From contig NZ_CAJFCN010000006.1 of assembly GCF_904063055.1 (NCBI RefSeq), forward strand, positions 1 to 64,000: DNA of 64,000 nt, written 5' to 3'. Position 1 is the stretch's first letter, and each line of letters begins with the position of its first letter. Below the pieces are notes generated by a model, which was given only the letters and a program-made list of their open reading frames with translations, had not been told where the DNA came from and searched no databases. The DNA comes from Pseudomonas paracarnis (GTDB taxonomy: Bacteria > Pseudomonadota > Gammaproteobacteria > Pseudomonadales > Pseudomonadaceae). Positions 43,955 to 53,517 of the stretch are shown here, one piece after another. The translations under genes were made by a program, and so were the position numbers.

Positions 43955-44466
43955 CTGCGTTCCAGACCCTGAAACCTTCGACCTTGAGCCGCGACGCCTT
44001 CGTCCAGGCCTTTGCCGATATCTACGAACACTCGCCATGGGTGGCCGAAAAGGCCTTCGACCTGGGCCAGGACGCGTCGATCGACCAGATCGAAACCCTG
44101 CACCAGCGCATGAGCGATATCCTGTTGAGTGCTGATCACGCCTCGCAACTGGCGCTGATCAATGCTCACCCGGACCTGGCCGGAAAAGCTGCCGTCCAGG
44201 GCCAACTGACCCAAGCCAGCACCGATGAACAAGCGGGCGCGGGTATTCACCAATGCACGGCCGAAGAGTTTTCTCGCTTCACCGAGCTGAATGAGGCCTA
44301 CAAAGCCAAGTTCAAGTTTCCCTTCATCATGGCGGTAAAAGGCAGCAACCGGCATCAGATCCTCGCCGCGTTCGAAACGCGCATCCACAATTCGGCAGAC
44401 ACCGAGTTCAAGTGCGCGCTGGACGAGATCAACAAGATCGCGTTGTTCCGTTTACTGACCCTCTAG
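43951..44466 (+). CDS. uraD: OHCU decarboxylase
   Basis: Decarboxylates 2-oxo-4-hydroxy-4-carboxy-5-ureidoimidazoline to (S)-allantoin. The 171-residue protein keeps the catalytic His73 in [10 protein letters not shown] and the [12 protein letters not shown] segment. The frame opens at 43882, but the ATG at 43951 overlaps the puuE stop and is the right start. Confidence 0.95.
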   Translation: MTAFQTLKPSTLSRDAFVQAFADIYEHSPWVAEKAFDLGQDASIDQIETLHQRMSDILLSADHASQLALINAHPDLAGKAAVQGQLTQASTDEQAGAGIHQCTAEEFSRFTELNEAYKAKFKFPFIMAVKGSNRHQILAAFETRIHNSADTEFKCALDEINKIALFRLLTL

Positions 44467-44507
44467 CAGTCCATCCCCAGCCACTCTATCTAAGGCAGAC
44501 AAGAAGA

Positions 44508-45503
44508 ATGAAAGCTTACGCCGTACCTTTCGAAAAGTTCGTCAACCTGGCCGACGCCCGCCTGGGCACCAAGATCATCTCGGTGACCGATGACTGGTTC
44601 GCTGACGCCAACCGCCTGTTCCAGCCGACCCCGGCCGTGTGGAAGGAGGGCGTTTTCGATGACAACGGCAAGTGGATGGACGGCTGGGAGTCACGCCGCA
44701 AGCGCTTCGAAGGCTACGACAGTGCAGTGATCCGCCTGGGCGTGCCGGGTTCGATCAAAGGCGTGGACATCGACACTTCATTCTTCACCGGCAACTTCCC
44801 GCCGTCGGCCTCCCTGGAAGCCTGCTTCCTGGCCTCGGGCGAGCCGGATGCCAACACTCAGTGGGTGGAAGTGCTGTCAGCCGTCGAGCTGCAAGGCAAC
44901 AGCCACCACTACCACGAGATCAACAACGACCAGGCGTTCAGCCACCTGCGCTTCAACATCTACCCGGATGGCGGCGTGGCCCGTCTGCGTGTGTACGGCG
45001 TGCCGTTCCGTGACTGGTCTTCGGTGGGCGACAACGAACAGGTCGACCTGGCTGCCGCGCTCAATGGCGGCCGTGCCCTGGCCTGCTCCGATGAACACTT
45101 CGGCCGCATGAGCAACATCCTCAACCCGGGCCGTGGCATCAACATGGGCGATGGCTGGGAAACCGCGCGTCGTCGTACACCGGGCAATGACTGGGTGATC
45201 GTCGCCTTGGGCCACCCGGGCGAGATCGAGAAAATCGTGGTCGACACCCTGCACTTCAAGGGCAACTACCCGGATACCTGCTCGATCCAGGGCGCTTTCG
45301 TGAAAGGCGGCACCGACAGCCAGATCGAAACCCAGTCGCTGTTCTGGCGCGAACTGCTGCCGGCGCAGAAGCTGGAAATGCACGCCGAACACACCTTCGC
45401 CGAGCAGATCAAGGCGCTGGGGCCGATTACCCACATCCGCCTGAATGTGTTCCCGGATGGTGGTGTGAGTCGCCTGCGTGTCCTGGGCAAAGTCTCGAAA
45501 TAA
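44508..45503 (+). CDS. alc: Allantoicase
   Basis: Splits allantoate into ureidoglycolate and urea. The 331-residue protein has two tandem jelly-roll allantoicase repeats, visible as WESRRKR near residue 60 and WETARRR in the second half, each followed by similar [16 protein letters not shown] and [16 protein letters not shown] segments. AAGAAG before the ATG serves as ribosome binding site. A REP pair separates it from allA. Confidence 0.95.
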   Translation: MKAYAVPFEKFVNLADARLGTKIISVTDDWFADANRLFQPTPAVWKEGVFDDNGKWMDGWESRRKRFEGYDSAVIRLGVPGSIKGVDIDTSFFTGNFPPSASLEACFLASGEPDANTQWVEVLSAVELQGNSHHYHEINNDQAFSHLRFNIYPDGGVARLRVYGVPFRDWSSVGDNEQVDLAAALNGGRALACSDEHFGRMSNILNPGRGINMGDGWETARRRTPGNDWVIVALGHPGEIEKIVVDTLHFKGNYPDTCSIQGAFVKGGTDSQIETQSLFWRELLPAQKLEMHAEHTFAEQIKALGPITHIRLNVFPDGGVSRLRVLGKVSK

Positions 45504-45508
45504 CACCC

Positions 45509-45614
45509 GATCGTCCCCACGCTCTGCGTGGGGACGCATCCCGTGACGCTCCGCGTCACACAGCGGACGCAGAGCGTCCAGGGCAGCGTTCCCACGCAGA
45601 GCGTGGGAACGATC
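45509..45614. repeat. REP pair inside the allantoin operon
   Basis: GATCGTCCCCACGCTCTGCGTGGGGACG and CGTTCCCACGCAGAGCGTGGGAACGATC, with internal GTGACGC/GCGTCAC and GGACGC/GCGTCC hairpins; same family as 10421-10526. It lies between alc and allA. Confidence 0.87.
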
Positions 45615-45638
45615 TATAGACAAGATAAGAAGACAGCC

Positions 45639-46142
45639 ATGCGCACACTGATGATCGAACCCCTGACCAAAGAAGCCTTCGCCCCTTTCGGAGACGTTAT
45701 CGAAACCGATGGCAGCGATCACTTCATGATCAACAACGGGTCGACCATGCGCTTTCACAAACTGGCCACGGTCGACACCGCGAAGCCGGAAGACCACGCC
45801 ATCATCAGCATCTTCCGCGCCGACGCGCAGGACATGCCGCTGACCGTGTGCATGCTGGAGAGACACCCGCTGGGCAGCCAGGCTTTCATTCCGCTGCTCG
45901 GCAACCCCTTTCTGATCGTGGTCGCGCCACTTGGCGATGAACCTGTATCGGGCTTGGTCCGCGCCTTCGTCACCAACGGCAGGCAGGGCATTAATTACCA
46001 TCGCGGCGTCTGGCACCACCCGGTGCTGACGATCGAAAAGCGGGATGACTTCCTGGTGGTTGATCGCAGTGGCACAGGCAATAACTGCGATGAGCATTTT
46101 TTCAAAGAGGATGAGCGTTTGATCCTCGCCCCCCACCAATAA
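45639..46142 (+). CDS. allA: Ureidoglycolate lyase
   Basis: Converts (S)-ureidoglycolate to glyoxylate and urea, the last step of this route. The 167-residue cupin-type protein has LTKEAFAPFGDVIE at the start, IFRADAQDMPL, the MLERHPLGSQAFIPL strand pair and the YHRGVWHHPVL segment. The frame opens at 45528 inside the REP; ATG 45639 is the family start. Confidence 0.95.
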   Translation: MRTLMIEPLTKEAFAPFGDVIETDGSDHFMINNGSTMRFHKLATVDTAKPEDHAIISIFRADAQDMPLTVCMLERHPLGSQAFIPLLGNPFLIVVAPLGDEPVSGLVRAFVTNGRQGINYHRGVWHHPVLTIEKRDDFLVVDRSGTGNNCDEHFFKEDERLILAPHQ

Positions 46143-46193
46143 GAGAAGGTCTGATCACCCGACAACAAGGGTGACAGGCGAGAGGTAAAGACT

Positions 46194-47477
46194 GTGGAAG
46201 CACATCTGTTGGAATGGCTGAACCTGAGCGTGCGCTGGGTTCACATGATCACTGGCGTCGCCTGGATCGGCGCTTCTTTCTACTTCGTCTGGCTGGAAAA
46301 CAACCTTAATCGCGTCAACCCCAAGAACGGCCTGGCCGGTGACTTGTGGGCGATCCACGGTGGCGGTATCTACCACCTGGAAAAATACAAACTGGCCCCG
46401 CCGACCATGCCGGACAACCTGCACTGGTTCAAATGGGAAGCCTATTTCACCTGGATGTCAGGCGTCGCGCTGCTGTGCGTGGTGTTCTACCTCAACCCGA
46501 CGCTGTACTTGCTCGCCCCCGGCAGCAGCCTCAGCGGCACCGAAGGCGTATTGCTGGGCATCGGTTCACTGTTCGCCGGCTGGTTTATCTACTCCTTCCT
46601 GTGCGATTCGGCCCTGGGCAAACGCCCTGCCCTGCTCGGCTTGATCCTGTTCGTGCTGTTGATTGCGGCGGCCTACGGCTTCAGCAAGGTGTTCAGCGGC
46701 CGTGGCGCCTACCTGCATGTGGGCGCGGTGATAGGCACGATCATGGTCGGTAACGTGTTCCGCATCATCATGCCCGCCCAGCGTGCGCTGGTGGCGGCCA
46801 TCGCTGAGAACCGCACACCGGACCCGGCGCTGCCGGCCAAGGGTTTGCTGCGCTCACGGCATAACAACTACTTCACCTTGCCGGTGCTGTTCATCATGAT
46901 CAGCAACCACTTCCCGAGCACCTATGGCAGCCAATACAACTGGCTGATCCTGGCCGGTATCGCGGTGGCAGCGGTGCTGGTGCGCCATTACTTCAACACC
47001 CGGCATGACAGCCAGAAGTATGCGTGGACCTTGCCCGTAGGCGCCTTGGCGATGATCAGCCTGGCCTACGTGACCGGGCCAAAACCGGCTGAACCGATTG
47101 CCAAGGCACCGGCGGCCATCGAATACCAACCCCTGCCGGAAACCGCCTTGGGCGGTGGCTTGAAACCGGCCGCGCCTGCCGCACCCGCCGCTGAACCGGC
47201 ACCGGCCCAGGCCACCACGGACTTCGGCCAGGTGCACCATGTGATCGAGCAACGCTGCACCGTGTGCCACTCGGCCAAGCCCACCAGCCCGCTGTTCAGC
47301 ACCGCTCCGGCTGGGGTGATGTTCGACACACCGGCACAGATCCAGCAGCAGGCGGCGCGCATTCAAGCGCAGGCCGTGGCCAGCCAGATCATGCCGCTGG
47401 GCAACATTACCCAGATGACCCAGCAGGAAAGGGATTTGATTGGCACCTGGATCAATCAGGGGGCCCGCACCAACTGA
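46194..47477 (+). CDS. puuD: Urate hydroxylase PuuD (membrane protein with cytochrome c domain)
   Basis: Oxidises urate to 5-hydroxyisourate in place of cofactor-free uricase. The 427-residue protein has about eight membrane helices (RWVHMITGVAWIGASFYFVWLENNL first), followed by a Pro/Ala-rich linker and a C-terminal cytochrome c domain with the haem motif CTVCH near residue 355. GTG 46194 has AGAGG upstream. It lies downstream of allA and upstream of the urate permease, which fits electron delivery to the respiratory chain. Confidence 0.95.
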   Translation: MEAHLLEWLNLSVRWVHMITGVAWIGASFYFVWLENNLNRVNPKNGLAGDLWAIHGGGIYHLEKYKLAPPTMPDNLHWFKWEAYFTWMSGVALLCVVFYLNPTLYLLAPGSSLSGTEGVLLGIGSLFAGWFIYSFLCDSALGKRPALLGLILFVLLIAAAYGFSKVFSGRGAYLHVGAVIGTIMVGNVFRIIMPAQRALVAAIAENRTPDPALPAKGLLRSRHNNYFTLPVLFIMISNHFPSTYGSQYNWLILAGIAVAAVLVRHYFNTRHDSQKYAWTLPVGALAMISLAYVTGPKPAEPIAKAPAAIEYQPLPETALGGGLKPAAPAAPAAEPAPAQATTDFGQVHHVIEQRCTVCHSAKPTSPLFSTAPAGVMFDTPAQIQQQAARIQAQAVASQIMPLGNITQMTQQERDLIGTWINQGARTN

Positions 47478-47496
47478 CTGTTTCACACAGGACCAA

Positions 47497-47585
47497 TGTG
47501 GGAGCTGGCTTGCCTGCGATAGCGGCAGATCACCAACATTTTCGGTGACAGACACACCGCCATCGCAGGCAAGCCAGCTCCCACA
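47497..47585. repeat. REPIN
   Basis: TGTGGGAGCTGGCTTGCCTGCGATAG and CATCGCAGGCAAGCCAGCTCCCACA in inverted orientation, between puuD and the permease gene. Confidence 0.9.
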
Positions 47586-47672
47586 AGGGAGATCAGTGAT
47601 GGTTTGAAGATTAAGTTTCATCCGGCAATTGAATGCCAAACAACACAAAAATAAAAAGATTCGAGGTGTTGC

Positions 47673-49016
47673 ATGTCCCAGTTAGAAACGCAGACTCCTG
47701 CCGCGCCCGCCATGGTGCGGCTGCCCCTCTTGCAATTGATCCTGGTAGGCCTGCAACACGTCTTGCTGATGTACGGCGGTGCCGTCGCCGTGCCCCTGAT
47801 CATTGGCCAGGCCGCCGGCTTGAGCCGTGAAGAAATCGCCTTTCTGATCAACGCCGACCTGCTGGTGGCTGGTATCGCCACCATGGTGCAGTCGTTCGGC
47901 ATCGGCCCCATGGGCATCCGCATGCCGGTGATGATGGGCGCCAGTTTCGCCGCCGTGGGCAGCATGGTCGCCATGGCCGGCATGCCCGGCATCGGTTTGC
48001 AGGGCATCTTCGGCGCGACCATCGCCGCCGGGTTCTTCGGCATGCTTATCGCACCGTTCATGTCCAAGGTAGTGCGCTTTTTCCCGCCGCTGGTGACCGG
48101 CACGGTGATCACCGCCATCGGCCTTTCGCTGTTTCCCGTGGCGGTGAACTGGGCCGGCGGGGGCAGCGCCGCCGCCACGTTTGGCTCGCCGGTCTACCTG
48201 GCGATTGCCGCCCTGGTGCTGGGCACTATCTTGCTGATCAACCGCTTCATGCGCGGCTTCTGGGTGAACATCTCGGTGCTGATCGGCATGGGCCTGGGTT
48301 ACGCCCTGTGTGGTGTGATCGGCATGGTCGACCTCAGTGGCCTGGCCCAGGCGCCGTGGGTGCAGGTGGTGACGCCGTTGCACTTTGGCATGCCCACGTT
48401 CGAGTTGGCACCGATCCTGTCGATGTGCCTGGTGGTGGTGATCATTTTTGTCGAGTCCACCGGCATGTTCCTCGCCCTGGGCAAGATCACCGGCCAGGAG
48501 GTCACGCCGAAGATGCTGCGACGCGGCCTGTTGTGTGATGCCGGCGCGTCGTTCTTTGCCGGCTTCTTCAACACCTTTACCCACTCCTCCTTCGCGCAGA
48601 ATATCGGCCTGGTGCAGATGACCGGCGTGCGCTGCCGCTCGGTCACGCTCATGGCCGGCGCGTTCTTGATCGTGCTCAGCCTGTTACCCAAGGCGGCCTA
48701 TCTGGTGGCATCGATTCCACCTGCGGTACTCGGCGGCGCGGCGATTGCGATGTTCGGGATGGTGGCGGCAACCGGGATCAAGATTCTGCAGGAAGCCGAC
48801 ATCGCCGACCGCCGTAACCAGTTGCTGGTGGCGGTGAGCATCGGCATGGGCCTGATCCCCGTGGTACGCCCGGAGTTCTTCGCACAACTGCCGTTGTGGA
48901 TGAGCCCGATTACCCACAGCGGCATCGCCATGGCCACCCTCAGCGCGCTGTCGCTGAACATCCTGTTCAACATTCTCGGCGGCGCTGAGCGCCCCGAAGT
49001 CGCACATACGCATTGA
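47673..49016 (+). CDS. uacT: NCS2-family urate/xanthine permease
   Basis: A 447-residue transporter of the UraA/XanQ branch of NCS2 with LILVGLQHVLLMYGGAVAVPL near the start, the FVESTGMFLALG motif typical of xanthine/urate carriers in the middle, and about 12 to 14 helices. Placement after puuD points to urate or xanthine uptake. The symbol is by similarity to the urate carrier UacT and not proven here. Confidence 0.88.
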   Translation: MSQLETQTPAAPAMVRLPLLQLILVGLQHVLLMYGGAVAVPLIIGQAAGLSREEIAFLINADLLVAGIATMVQSFGIGPMGIRMPVMMGASFAAVGSMVAMAGMPGIGLQGIFGATIAAGFFGMLIAPFMSKVVRFFPPLVTGTVITAIGLSLFPVAVNWAGGGSAAATFGSPVYLAIAALVLGTILLINRFMRGFWVNISVLIGMGLGYALCGVIGMVDLSGLAQAPWVQVVTPLHFGMPTFELAPILSMCLVVVIIFVESTGMFLALGKITGQEVTPKMLRRGLLCDAGASFFAGFFNTFTHSSFAQNIGLVQMTGVRCRSVTLMAGAFLIVLSLLPKAAYLVASIPPAVLGGAAIAMFGMVAATGIKILQEADIADRRNQLLVAVSIGMGLIPVVRPEFFAQLPLWMSPITHSGIAMATLSALSLNILFNILGGAERPEVAHTH

Positions 49017-49452
49017 TTCCTTTGTTAGTACAAAAATAACAACAAACAGGGAACCCCCACATGCACAACCTTGACATGGGGCCGGCCACACGCCGCGCCC
49101 CATTCTTGCCCCTCGCGCTCTGTTACAGCGCACTTGAGCCCAGGCCTGGGAGCCAGTATTCTCCGCGCCCGCTCGAATCGACTCAAAAAAAAACAGCGAA
49201 TGTAAAAGCTGACCTCAAGGCCAACTTATCCCGGCCTGATGTTTGCTGCCAAAGTGCACAAAAGTCCCCTGAATTCGACTGCATCCGCTGCAGCCGACGG
49301 GGATTTTTTGGCTTTTTCAACACCTTGGCGCAGCTCTTGCTAAAAGCATCAAAGCTGACCGAACAGACGATTTTTGCAGCGAACCCAAAGGCGCCACACC
49401 AGAGCGCCTGCGTAGAAGAAAAACCATAAAATTTTAACTCGGGAGCAACCGA
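49017..49452. other. Intergenic stretch before the Tsx-like gene
   Basis: About 435 bases. At 49263-49306 a GTCCCC...GGGGAT pairing with a T-run behind it could be the terminator of the permease gene. TTTGTTAGTACAAA at 49021 loosely resembles the TTGTATACAA motif but has wider spacing. An open frame of 122 codons here lacks a ribosome binding site and protein-like composition, so I do not call it. Confidence 0.55.
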
Positions 49453-50238
49453 ATGAAACCTATGTTCAAAGGCCTGATGCTGGCTGGATCACTGTTGGCC
49501 GGTGGCCAGGCCGTAGCCGGTGACTTGTTGCAGTGGCAAAACAACAGCCTGACTTATCTGTGGGGCAAGAGCTTTACCGTCAACCCGCAGATCCAGCAAA
49601 CCGTCACCTTCGAACATGCCGACGCATGGAAGTACGGCGACAACTTCTTCTTCCTCGACCGTATCTTTTACAACGGCAAGGAAGACGGCAATGTCGGCCC
49701 GAATACTTACTACGGCGAGTTCAGCCCGCGTTTGTCGTTCGGCAAGATCCTGGACAAGGACCTGTCGTTCGGCCCGATCAAGGACGTGCTGCTGGCCTTC
49801 ACCTATGAGTTCGGCGAGGGCGATAACGAGTCCTACCTGCTGGGTCCGGCGTTCGACTTGAACATCCCCGGTTTCGACTACTTCCAGTTGAACTTCTACC
49901 AGCGCCAGACCGAGGGCAATCGCCCGGGTGACGGCGTGTGGCAGATCACTCCGGTCTGGTCGTACACCATTCCCGTGGGTAATTCCGACGTGCTGATCGA
50001 CGGTTTCATGGACTGGGTGGTGGATAACGACAAGAACGCCCGCGGCACTTATCACGCCAACCTGCACTTCAACCCGCAGGTCAAATACGACTTGGGCAAG
50101 GCGCTGCATTGGGGCGACAAGCAGTTGTATGTGGGTTTTGAATACGACTACTGGAAGAACAAGTACGGGATTGAAGACAGCGGCGCCTTCAAGACAACCC
50201 AGGACACGGCAAGCTTCCTGGTCAAGTACCACTTCTAA
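49453..50238 (+). CDS. Tsx/OmpK-like outer-membrane nucleoside channel
   Basis: A 261-residue outer-membrane beta-barrel with a signal peptide (MKPMFKGLMLAGSLLAGGQAVA) and a C-terminal Phe (FLVKYHF) typical of barrel proteins. Conserved NNSLTYLWGKSF, YGDNFFFLDRIF and YYGEFSPRLS resemble the Tsx/OmpK family of nucleoside-binding porins. Placed after the urate permease, it probably lets purines or ureides through the outer membrane. GGGAGC lies before the ATG. Confidence 0.85.
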   Translation: MKPMFKGLMLAGSLLAGGQAVAGDLLQWQNNSLTYLWGKSFTVNPQIQQTVTFEHADAWKYGDNFFFLDRIFYNGKEDGNVGPNTYYGEFSPRLSFGKILDKDLSFGPIKDVLLAFTYEFGEGDNESYLLGPAFDLNIPGFDYFQLNFYQRQTEGNRPGDGVWQITPVWSYTIPVGNSDVLIDGFMDWVVDNDKNARGTYHANLHFNPQVKYDLGKALHWGDKQLYVGFEYDYWKNKYGIEDSGAFKTTQDTASFLVKYHF

Positions 50239-50256
50239 AGGTTGATCGCGGTTCCC

Positions 50257-50345
50257 TGTGGGAGCTGGCTTGCCTGCGATCGCGATGTGTCTGTGCCAGC
50301 AGTGTTGGCTGGCATACCGCTATCGCAGGCAAGCCAGCTCCCACA
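50257..50345. repeat. REPIN
   Basis: TGTGGGAGCTGGCTTGCCTGCGAT and ATCGCAGGCAAGCCAGCTCCCACA in inverted orientation, between the converging Tsx-like and patatin genes. Confidence 0.9.
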
Positions 50346-50346
50346 T

Positions 50347-51495
50347 TCAGTTTGGCGTCAGGCCGAGGAAACGAGTGATTTCTTCGCGCTTGGCCAGCGC
50401 ATCCTTGCGCCCCAGTTCGATCAACTCGCTGCAATACCCCGCCTCGAACAACAGATAACTCAACACCCCTGCCCCGCTGGTCTTGGTCGCCCCCGGCCCG
50501 CGCAAAAACACACGCAACGCCGCCGGCAACTCCTGGCGATGTCGTGCGGCGATTTCATCGATGGGCTGGCTGGGGGCAATCACCAGCACCTCTACCGGTG
50601 CCAGGCCCTGCACCGCCGCATCCACAGGCACCACACGGCTGAACTGATTCAAGCGCTCCAGCAGCTCGATATCGCTTTCCAGGCTGTCAATGAACGTGCT
50701 GTTGAGCATATGCCCACCGATTTGCGCCAGGGTTGGTTGCTGGCCGGTGTAGGTGCGTTGCACCGAAGGTTCATTGCCCCGTGGGTTGCCGCTTACCCCC
50801 ACCACCAACACGCGACTGGCGCCCAGGTGCAAGGCCGGACTGATGGGCGCGGACTGGCGCACCGCACCGTCGCCGAAATACTCCTGACCGAGCTTGACCG
50901 GGGCAAACAGCAGCGGGATCGCCGAACTGGCCAGCAGGTGCTCTACCGTCAGTTGGGTCGGTACCCCAATGCGCCGATGACGCAACCAGGCATCGATGGT
51001 GCCGCCGCCCTGATAGAAGGTCACCGCTTGCCCGGACTCATAGCCAAAGGCCGTCACCGCCACAGCCTGCAAGTGCTTGCGGCGGATAGCCTCGTCGATG
51101 CCGTCCAGGTTCAAGCGCTCTTGTAACAAGTCGCGCAGTGGCGAACTGTTGAGCAACGCCACCGGCACCTGGCTACCCAGGCCCAACAGGCTATGGATCA
51201 GGAAACGACTGGCCTGGCGCATCACCCCCGGCCAGTCACTGCGCAGCACCTGATGGCTGCGAAAGCCCTGCCAGAAGGCCGTCAGCCGTTGGATGGCTGC
51301 CGAAAAATCACTGGCGCCGCTGGCCAGGCTCACCGCATTGATCGCACCAGCCGAGGTGCCGACGATCACCGGAAAAGGATTCGCTGCCCCCGCAGGCAGC
51401 AATTCGGCAACCGCCGCCAGCACCCCCACCTGATACGCCGCTCGCGCCCCGCCGCCGGAAAGAATCAAGCCTGTGACCGGTTCAGCTGGGCGCAT
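50347..51495 (-). CDS. Patatin-like phospholipase
   Basis: A 382-residue patatin-family lipid acyl hydrolase. The oxyanion loop GGGARAAYQVGVL is at about 14-26, the nucleophile Ser48 in GTSAGAIN, and the catalytic Asp in FGDGAVR in the middle. It has no signal peptide and no type V barrel, so it is likely cytoplasmic or membrane-peripheral. Substrate lipid unknown. It is co-oriented with the lipid A acyltransferase gene upstream by about 30 bp, so the two may be an operon. Confidence 0.9.
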   Translation of the reverse strand: MRPAEPVTGLILSGGGARAAYQVGVLAAVAELLPAGAANPFPVIVGTSAGAINAVSLASGASDFSAAIQRLTAFWQGFRSHQVLRSDWPGVMRQASRFLIHSLLGLGSQVPVALLNSSPLRDLLQERLNLDGIDEAIRRKHLQAVAVTAFGYESGQAVTFYQGGGTIDAWLRHRRIGVPTQLTVEHLLASSAIPLLFAPVKLGQEYFGDGAVRQSAPISPALHLGASRVLVVGVSGNPRGNEPSVQRTYTGQQPTLAQIGGHMLNSTFIDSLESDIELLERLNQFSRVVPVDAAVQGLAPVEVLVIAPSQPIDEIAARHRQELPAALRVFLRGPGATKTSGAGVLSYLLFEAGYCSELIELGRKDALAKREEITRFLGLTPN

Positions 51496-51525
51496 TGCGT
51501 CACTCCATGTGAGAAAGGGTTGGGC

Positions 51526-52461
51526 TTATCGACGGCGCTTTTCGTACAACTTGGGCTCACCCGGCGGTCGGCTCTTGAAGCGGCGGTGGGTCCACAGGTA
51601 TTGCTCGGGGCATGCGCGTACCGAGGCTTCGACCCACTGGTTGATGCGCAGGCAGTCGATTTCGTCGGTTTCACCCGGGAAGTCGGTCAGCGGCGCATGG
51701 ATCACCAGGCGGTACCCGCTACCGTCAGCCAGGCGCTCCTGGGTAAACGGCACCACCAGCGCCTTGCCCAGGCGTGCGAACTTGCTGGTGGCGGTGACGG
51801 TAGCAGCCTGGATGCCAAACAACGGCACGAAGATGCTTTGCTTGGCGCCGTAGTCCTGGTCTGGCGCGTACCAGATGGCCCGGCCGGCGCGCAGCAGCTT
51901 GAGCATGCCGCGCACGTCGTCACGCTCCACGGCCAGGGAATCGAGGTTGTGGCGTTCACGACCACGGCGCTGGATAAAGTCGAACAGCGGGTTGCCGTGT
52001 TCGCGGTACATGCCGTCAATGGTGTGCTTCTGCCCCAGCAGCGCCGCGCCGATTTCCAGGGTGGTGAAGTGCAGCGCCATGAGGATCACGCCCTTGCCGT
52101 CCAACTGCGCCTGCGTGAGGTGCTCCAACCCTTCGACATGGGCCAGGCGCGCCAGGCGCGGCTTGGGCCACCACCAGCTCATGGCCATTTCAAAGAAGGC
52201 GATGCCGGTGGAAGCGAAGTTTTCCTTGAGCAGGCGTTTACGTTCCTTGGCGGATTTTTCCGGGAAGCACAGCTCAAGGTTGCGCGCCGCAATACGGCGA
52301 CGATCGCCCGCCACGCGGTACATGCCCGCGCCCAACAGGCGACCAATGTTCAACAGCGCCCGATACGGCAATTGAGTGACCAGCCACAGCAGGCCGAGCC
52401 CCAGCCATAGCAGCCAAAAACGCGGGTGAAGAAATACAGCTCGAAAACGCGGGCGATCCAT
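51526..52461 (-). CDS. htrB: Lipid A secondary acyltransferase (HtrB/LpxL family)
   Basis: Transfers a laurate-type acyl chain to lipid A precursors at the inner membrane. The 311-residue protein has one N-terminal membrane segment ([19 protein letters not shown]), the catalytic HX4E motif (HFTTLE, His131 and Glu136) and a later YAPDQDYG. The start is ATG 52461; an upstream TTG at 52482 is in frame but less likely. It is divergent from minC, matching the PA3242-PA3243 arrangement as I recall it. Confidence 0.9.
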   Translation of the reverse strand: MDRPRFRAVFLHPRFWLLWLGLGLLWLVTQLPYRALLNIGRLLGAGMYRVAGDRRRIAARNLELCFPEKSAKERKRLLKENFASTGIAFFEMAMSWWWPKPRLARLAHVEGLEHLTQAQLDGKGVILMALHFTTLEIGAALLGQKHTIDGMYREHGNPLFDFIQRRGRERHNLDSLAVERDDVRGMLKLLRAGRAIWYAPDQDYGAKQSIFVPLFGIQAATVTATSKFARLGKALVVPFTQERLADGSGYRLVIHAPLTDFPGETDEIDCLRINQWVEASVRACPEQYLWTHRRFKSRPPGEPKLYEKRRR

Positions 52462-52580
52462 TACAGATTCCGGTAAAGACAAGGGCCGCGCATTCTACAA
52501 CGGTTCGACTCGGCTTGCGGCGAGTGAGTGTTCTCGTTATAAGTCTCGACACTTTTCGTGACAAGCCGCTTTCGCCGACC

Positions 52581-53318
52581 ATGAGCCAAACCGAACCGCT
52601 AGACCAAGATCCCGTGTTCCAGCTAAAAGGCAGCATGCTCGCCATTACCGTGCTGGAACTGGCCCGCAATGACCTCGACGCCCTGGACCGCCAACTGGCC
52701 GCCAAGGTCGCCCTGGCGCCAAACTTCTTCAACAACGCCCCGCTGGTGCTGGCGCTGGACAAGCTGCCGGCCGGCCAGGGCGTGATTGATTTGCCCGGCC
52801 TGATGCGCGTATGCCGTTCCCATGGCCTGCGCACCCTGGCGATTCGCGCCAGCCGCATCGAAGACATTGCCGCCGCCATCGCCATTGAACTGCCAGTACT
52901 GCCACCGTCGGGCGCCCGTGAGCGCCCTCTGGAACCATTGGTCGGCGAAGAAAAGAAAAAACCGGAAAAACCACCGGAGCCTGCGATCAGGCCTACAAAG
53001 ATCATCACTTCGCCGGTACGCGGCGGGCAGCAGATTTACGCCCAAGGCGGCGACCTTGTGGTGGTCTCCTCGGTCAGCCCGGGGGCGGAACTTCTTGCCG
53101 ATGGCAACATCCATGTATACGGCCCGATGCGCGGACGCGCCCTGGCCGGCATCAAGGGTGATACCAAGGCGCGTATTTTTTGCCAGCAGTTGACCGCTGA
53201 GCTGGTTTCCATCGCGGGTCAGTACAAGGTTTCCGAAGATTTGCGCCGCGATCCACTGTGGGGCGCTTCGGTACAGGTCAACCTGTCGGGCGATGTGTTG
53301 AACATCATCCGTCTTTAA
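52581..53318 (+). CDS. minC: Septum site-determining protein MinC
   Basis: Inhibits FtsZ ring formation away from midcell. The 245-residue protein has an N-terminal MinC domain ([15 protein letters not shown]) and a C-terminal beta-helix domain ([52 protein letters not shown]) joined by an [11 protein letters not shown] linker. The frame opens at 52515; ATG 52581 ([10 protein letters not shown]) is used. It is first in the minCDE operon, divergent from htrB. Confidence 0.95.
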   Translation: MSQTEPLDQDPVFQLKGSMLAITVLELARNDLDALDRQLAAKVALAPNFFNNAPLVLALDKLPAGQGVIDLPGLMRVCRSHGLRTLAIRASRIEDIAAAIAIELPVLPPSGARERPLEPLVGEEKKKPEKPPEPAIRPTKIITSPVRGGQQIYAQGGDLVVVSSVSPGAELLADGNIHVYGPMRGRALAGIKGDTKARIFCQQLTAELVSIAGQYKVSEDLRRDPLWGASVQVNLSGDVLNIIRL

Positions 53319-53517
53319 CGGATACTGCCGCATTTTCCAAGCATCTCTAGACTCTGATAGCAAAGCGAAACCGGCAAGACTTGTGTAGGACTTTTTGGAA
53401 GTTGGTGTTTCCCCATGGAAACCCCGTCTTTTTCCTGCAAAGGCTGTCCGCCTGCGGCGAGTTCCAAGAGATGTTTTTCAGGGACCGAAAGTCCTTTTTC
53501 CTTAGGGGTGAAACACC

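Noticed and set aside
49021..49034. TTTGTTAGTACAAA as a fourth purine operator
   Set aside because: Spacing between the half sites is wider than in the three other copies, and it lies right after a stop codon far from the next start.
49061..49429. 122-codon open frame between the urate permease and the Tsx-like gene
   Set aside because: No ribosome binding site, odd composition, and it runs through a likely terminator; better seen as leader DNA.
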